This document shows positions 61,575-64,000 of a stretch of 64,000 nt of DNA, piece by piece. The translations under genes and the position numbers were made by a program. The notes beneath the pieces are model-generated. The model did not search any database, was not told the origin of the DNA, and saw only the letters and a program-made list of their open reading frames with translations. Every line of letters begins with the position of its first letter. Position 1 is the stretch's first letter. This DNA comes from Micromonospora deserti (lineage in GTDB: Bacteria > Actinomycetota > Actinomycetes > Mycobacteriales > Micromonosporaceae), in the NCBI RefSeq assembly GCF_003236335.1, contig NZ_POUB01000004.1, positions 1 to 64,000 on the forward strand, read 5' to 3'.

Positions 61575-62830
61575 TCAAGTGCTGGGTTGGAGATGGGCCC
61601 AGGCGGTGGCCTCGTCGTAGGTAGTTCCGGTCTTGAGGCAGCCGTGGAGGATGCCGACGAGACGGTTGCTGAGCTGACGCAGGGCGGCTTGGTGACCGGT
61701 ACCCCGGTCGCGGAGGGCCTGGTAGTAGGCGCGAGCGCCGGGTGAGCCGCGCATGGCGCAGAACGCCCACTGGTGCACGGCGTCGGCGAGACGGCGGTTG
61801 CGGGCGTAGCGGGCGAGCACGACACGGCGGCTGCCGGACGCCCGAGTGATCGGCGAGGTGCCGGCGTAGTTGCGGCGGGCCTTGGCATCGACGTAGCGGT
61901 GCGGGTCGTCGCCGAACTCGCCGAGGATCCGGGCGCCGAGAACTGGGCCGAGGCCGGGCAGGCTCAGGTAACGCTCAACGTCCCGGTGACGGCCAAAATG
62001 TGAGGCCACCACCTGACCGAGTTCGGCGATCTCGATGTTGAGAACGTTGATCAGCTGGACCTGGCTGGACACGATCGCCGCGTAGGCGAGCTGCACCGGC
62101 CGCGGCTGACGCAGCTGCTCAGCGCAGTGTCTGCTGGATCGCGGTAGCTTTGCCATCGAGATCACGACGACCGGCACGCCGCAGCGCGGCGACGATCGCC
62201 CCCCGCGGCAGGCGAGCACCCCGCTCCGGATCCGGTGCCCGGTCCAGCAACTCGAGGGTCTCACCGGCGGCCAGGTCGTCGAAAGCCTCCAACGCGGCGG
62301 GATAGAACTCCCGCAGCGCCGAGCGCAGCCGCAACACCTGCCGGGTGCGGTCCCAGACAAGGCTCTGATGCGCCCGCGCCACCAGCTTCACCGCCTCCGC
62401 AAGAGAGCTGTCACCAGCCACCTGCCGGTGATGGGCATGATCCAGACGCACGATCTCCGCCAGCACGTGCGCATCCCCGGCGTCGGACTTCGCACCAGAG
62501 GTGGGAATGCCGCTCTCGGTACCGCGCCACCGACATCGGGTTGATCGCATACACCTGATAACCCGCCGCGACCAGTGCCTGCACCCACGTGCCACGGTCG
62601 GTCTCGATCCCGATCCGCACCCGCCCGGCCGCCTCGGTCGGGTTCAGATCCGCCCACGACGCCGGCATGCGCTCAGCGATCAGCGCATGCAACCGACCGA
62701 CGCCCTCAAGGCCCTCCGGCAACCGCCCCCGGACAAGCCGGCGCCCGTCCTCGCCGAGGATCTCCACGTCGTGGTGGTTCTCGGCCCAGTCATCGCCTAC
62801 CCAGATCATCCTCGCCTTCCACACAGACAC
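61575..62830 (-). mobile_element. IS110-family transposase with two frameshifts
   Basis: N-terminal RuvC-like part from 62830 (ATG 62809 possible): MIWVGDDWAENHHDVEILGE, VRIGIETDRGTWVQALVAAG, INPMSVARYRER. After a shift near 62510: GAKSDAGDAHVLAEIVRLDH, LVWDRTRQVLRLRSALREFY. After another near 62120: RYLSLPGLGPVLGARILGEF, KARRNYAGTSPITRASGSRR, GILHGCLKTGTTYDE. DEDD residues and the Transposase_20 Ser are all recognisable, so only two indels separate it from an intact gene. Confidence 0.83.
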
Positions 62831-63050
62831 CGCCTGTATCAGCAGCGTGGAGGAGACGCCGGCGATCTAATAGCCAAGTGCTCACCAAGCCCGAGGGCGG
62901 GGCACGTCATCCCATCAGCCGTTCCGTCTCCTCACGACCAACGGGCGCACGGTCTGCCGCAAGACCTCAATCGGGTCCGATGAGTGGAGTGCTGACCCGC
63001 CAGCCGCTACCGGAGCCATCCTGCACCAGCAGGCTGACGGAACCTATTAG

Positions 63051-63453
63051 ATGAGTGCGCCGAGGTTGGCAGATCAAGGCAACCAGCTGATCCGCGTGGA
63101 TTATCAGGACGGATGCCGCTATCCGGTCGACAAGCGGTGGTGGCACTCCGATGATCTTTACAAGGCTCGGGAGCCGTGCGAGCGTCGGTCCGTGCTCCCC
63201 ATTTGCCTTAGCAACTCCTCCGCAGGCTCCGCTCGGCGTCCTCGGGGTTCTGTTCCTTACGTTCGCCCTCGGAAACTTCGTCTTGCGGCTGTGGGCCGAG
63301 CGCCGGCTGTGGGCAGGCAGAGCGCTGCCGGGACCATTCCGAACGCTTCGCCTGTTCGTTAACCACCCGAAGCTCTTCTTCGGCGCCCTGTTCGCGCAGA
63401 TCACAATCGGCATCCTGCTGTTGGTCACCGCGATCGTCTCGACCGATCGTTGA
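63051..63453 (+). pseudogene. hypothetical membrane protein, probably frameshifted
   Basis: From ATG 63051: APRLADQGNQLIRVDYQDGC, RYPVDKRWWHSDDLYKAREP. From about 63190 a coherent membrane part appears in another frame: PLGVLGVLFLTFALGNFVLR, NHPKLFFGALFAQITIGILL, LVTAIVSTDR and TGA. The two halves would form one ~130-aa protein if a single shift is allowed. Family unknown. Confidence 0.4.
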
Positions 63454-63543
63454 CCAGACCATTGCATGAGGGGCGTGGGGTCTACCGATGATGCCTGGCT
63501 GTGGCCAGCCGTCCGGCCGTTTGGCGATGCGGGGAAAGCCCAG

Positions 63544-63780
63544 CATGACCGTGCGTTGCTGGACACCCGCAACGTGATCGTGACGCTGGCCCGGATCCGG
63601 ACCACCCTGGCGACGGGCGGGATCCGGTCCAAGGACGCCGCGGCCGACTTCGTCCTCGACCGCCTGCCGGCCGCGCACCGCCCGGTGCTGGCCGACGACG
63701 CCCGGGCGATCTATCGCGGGCTCGCCGCCGAGACCTGGGACGCGCTGCGGGACCGGGTCCGCCGCCACGCCGCCCATTAG
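63544..63780 (+). pseudogene. aminoglycoside adenylyltransferase C-terminal (DUF4111) fragment
   Basis: About 77 codons: LLDTRNVIVTLARIRTTLAT, GGIRSKDAAADFVLDRLPAA, HRPVLADDARAIYRG and ETWDALRDRVRRHAAH, then a TAG. This is the helical DUF4111 domain of AadA-type enzymes. The nucleotidyltransferase domain (GSx10DxD) is absent upstream, so it is a remnant next to the IS110 element. Confidence 0.7.
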
Positions 63781-63822
63781 ATCGCGGAGATCGCGCGGCC
63801 GGCGGCGGACCCGTGACCTGGG

Positions 63823-64000
63823 CTACCGCTCGTCGAGCAGGTCGCGCAGCTCACGCAACGCTTCGCGGAGCCGGTCGGCAAACGTGTACATCATGCCGGC
63901 GACCGGGCGCGGGGTGCTGAGGTACAGGTTGAACCGGTCCGGCAGCAGCACGTACGCGATCCCGATGCAGCGACTGCTGGTGGCCCCGAACCCGAAGTAG
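63823..64000 (-). CDS. C-terminal part of an unrecognised protein (runs off the window)
   Basis: The final 58 codons before a TAG: YFGFGATSSRCIGIAYVLLP, DRFNLYLSTPRPVAGMMYTF, then ADRLREALRELRDLLDER. The codon use is strongly GC-biased and the end is a charged amphipathic helix, so it is likely a real gene. The family cannot be named from this part. Confidence 0.6.
   Translation of the reverse strand, partial: YFGFGATSSRCIGIAYVLLPDRFNLYLSTPRPVAGMMYTFADRLREALRELRDLLDER

Overview
The window is high-GC DNA with frequent GTG/TTG starts, overlapping stop/start codons (ATGA, GTGA, TGATG) and actinobacterial family types: a SARP/AfsR-type regulator, a PF04672-type methyltransferase, a GlxA-type AraC regulator, an ALF-repeat toxin, an IdeR/DmdR-like iron box and an orphan type I-E-like CRISPR repeat. 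A filamentous actinomycete is likely, with Micromonosporaceae or Streptomyces relatives as the best guess. No marker gene settles the genus.

Region 1 (1-9.3 kb) is a fucoside/galactoside utilisation locus. On the minus strand run a LacI regulator, a lipoprotein sugar-binding protein, two ABC permeases, a small membrane protein, a GH29 alpha-L-fucosidase, a SurA-like membrane-anchored chaperone and the start of another secreted protein. A GH35 beta-galactosidase diverges from lacI. The same 14-bp element lies in both promoter regions and is the probable LacI operator. Neither glycosidase has a signal peptide, so the inferred route is uptake of an oligosaccharide followed by cytoplasmic cleavage.

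Region 2 (9.3-16.9 kb) mixes a few intact genes (methyltransferase, GlxA-type regulator, membrane and hypothetical proteins) with gene stubs (LuxR HTH, ISL3, methyltransferase, PadR, IS110, integrase-core transposase).

Region 3 (16.9-27.6 kb) holds a 1069-aa SARP-NB-ARC-TPR regulator. Convergent to it is a four-gene operon: a secreted trypsin-like protein lacking catalytic His and Ser and carrying two tachylectin-like modules, a small secreted protein, a 1455-aa ALF-repeat/Ala-rich coiled-coil/Hint polymorphic toxin, and a probable immunity protein one base downstream. This is the most interesting system here.

Region 4 (28-38.5 kb): an IS630 remnant, an orphan CRISPR repeat, a multicopper oxidase-histidine kinase-response regulator operon with two frameshifts in the oxidase, an iron-box-controlled Opp-type binding protein with a fused double permease but no ATPase, and a PucR regulator facing a truncated class III aminotransferase.

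Region 5 (38.6-53.7 kb) is a graveyard of insertion sequences and tyrosine recombinases (IS5, IS1634, IS701 x2, IS3, IS21, three integrases), most with frameshifts. Intact islands are an autoregulated-looking membrane protein/winged-helix regulator pair, an APH-like kinase, an AbrB-type protein, a Csp-type copper storage protein and a rhodanese-CBS protein. One IS701-type element has perfect 16-bp ends and a CTAG target duplication.

Region 6 (53.7-64 kb): a DHA2-type MFS exporter divergent from a LysR regulator over a 21-bp palindrome, a heterodimeric ABC exporter with complementary degenerate ATP sites, an IS110 remnant, and the tail of an aminoglycoside adenylyltransferase.
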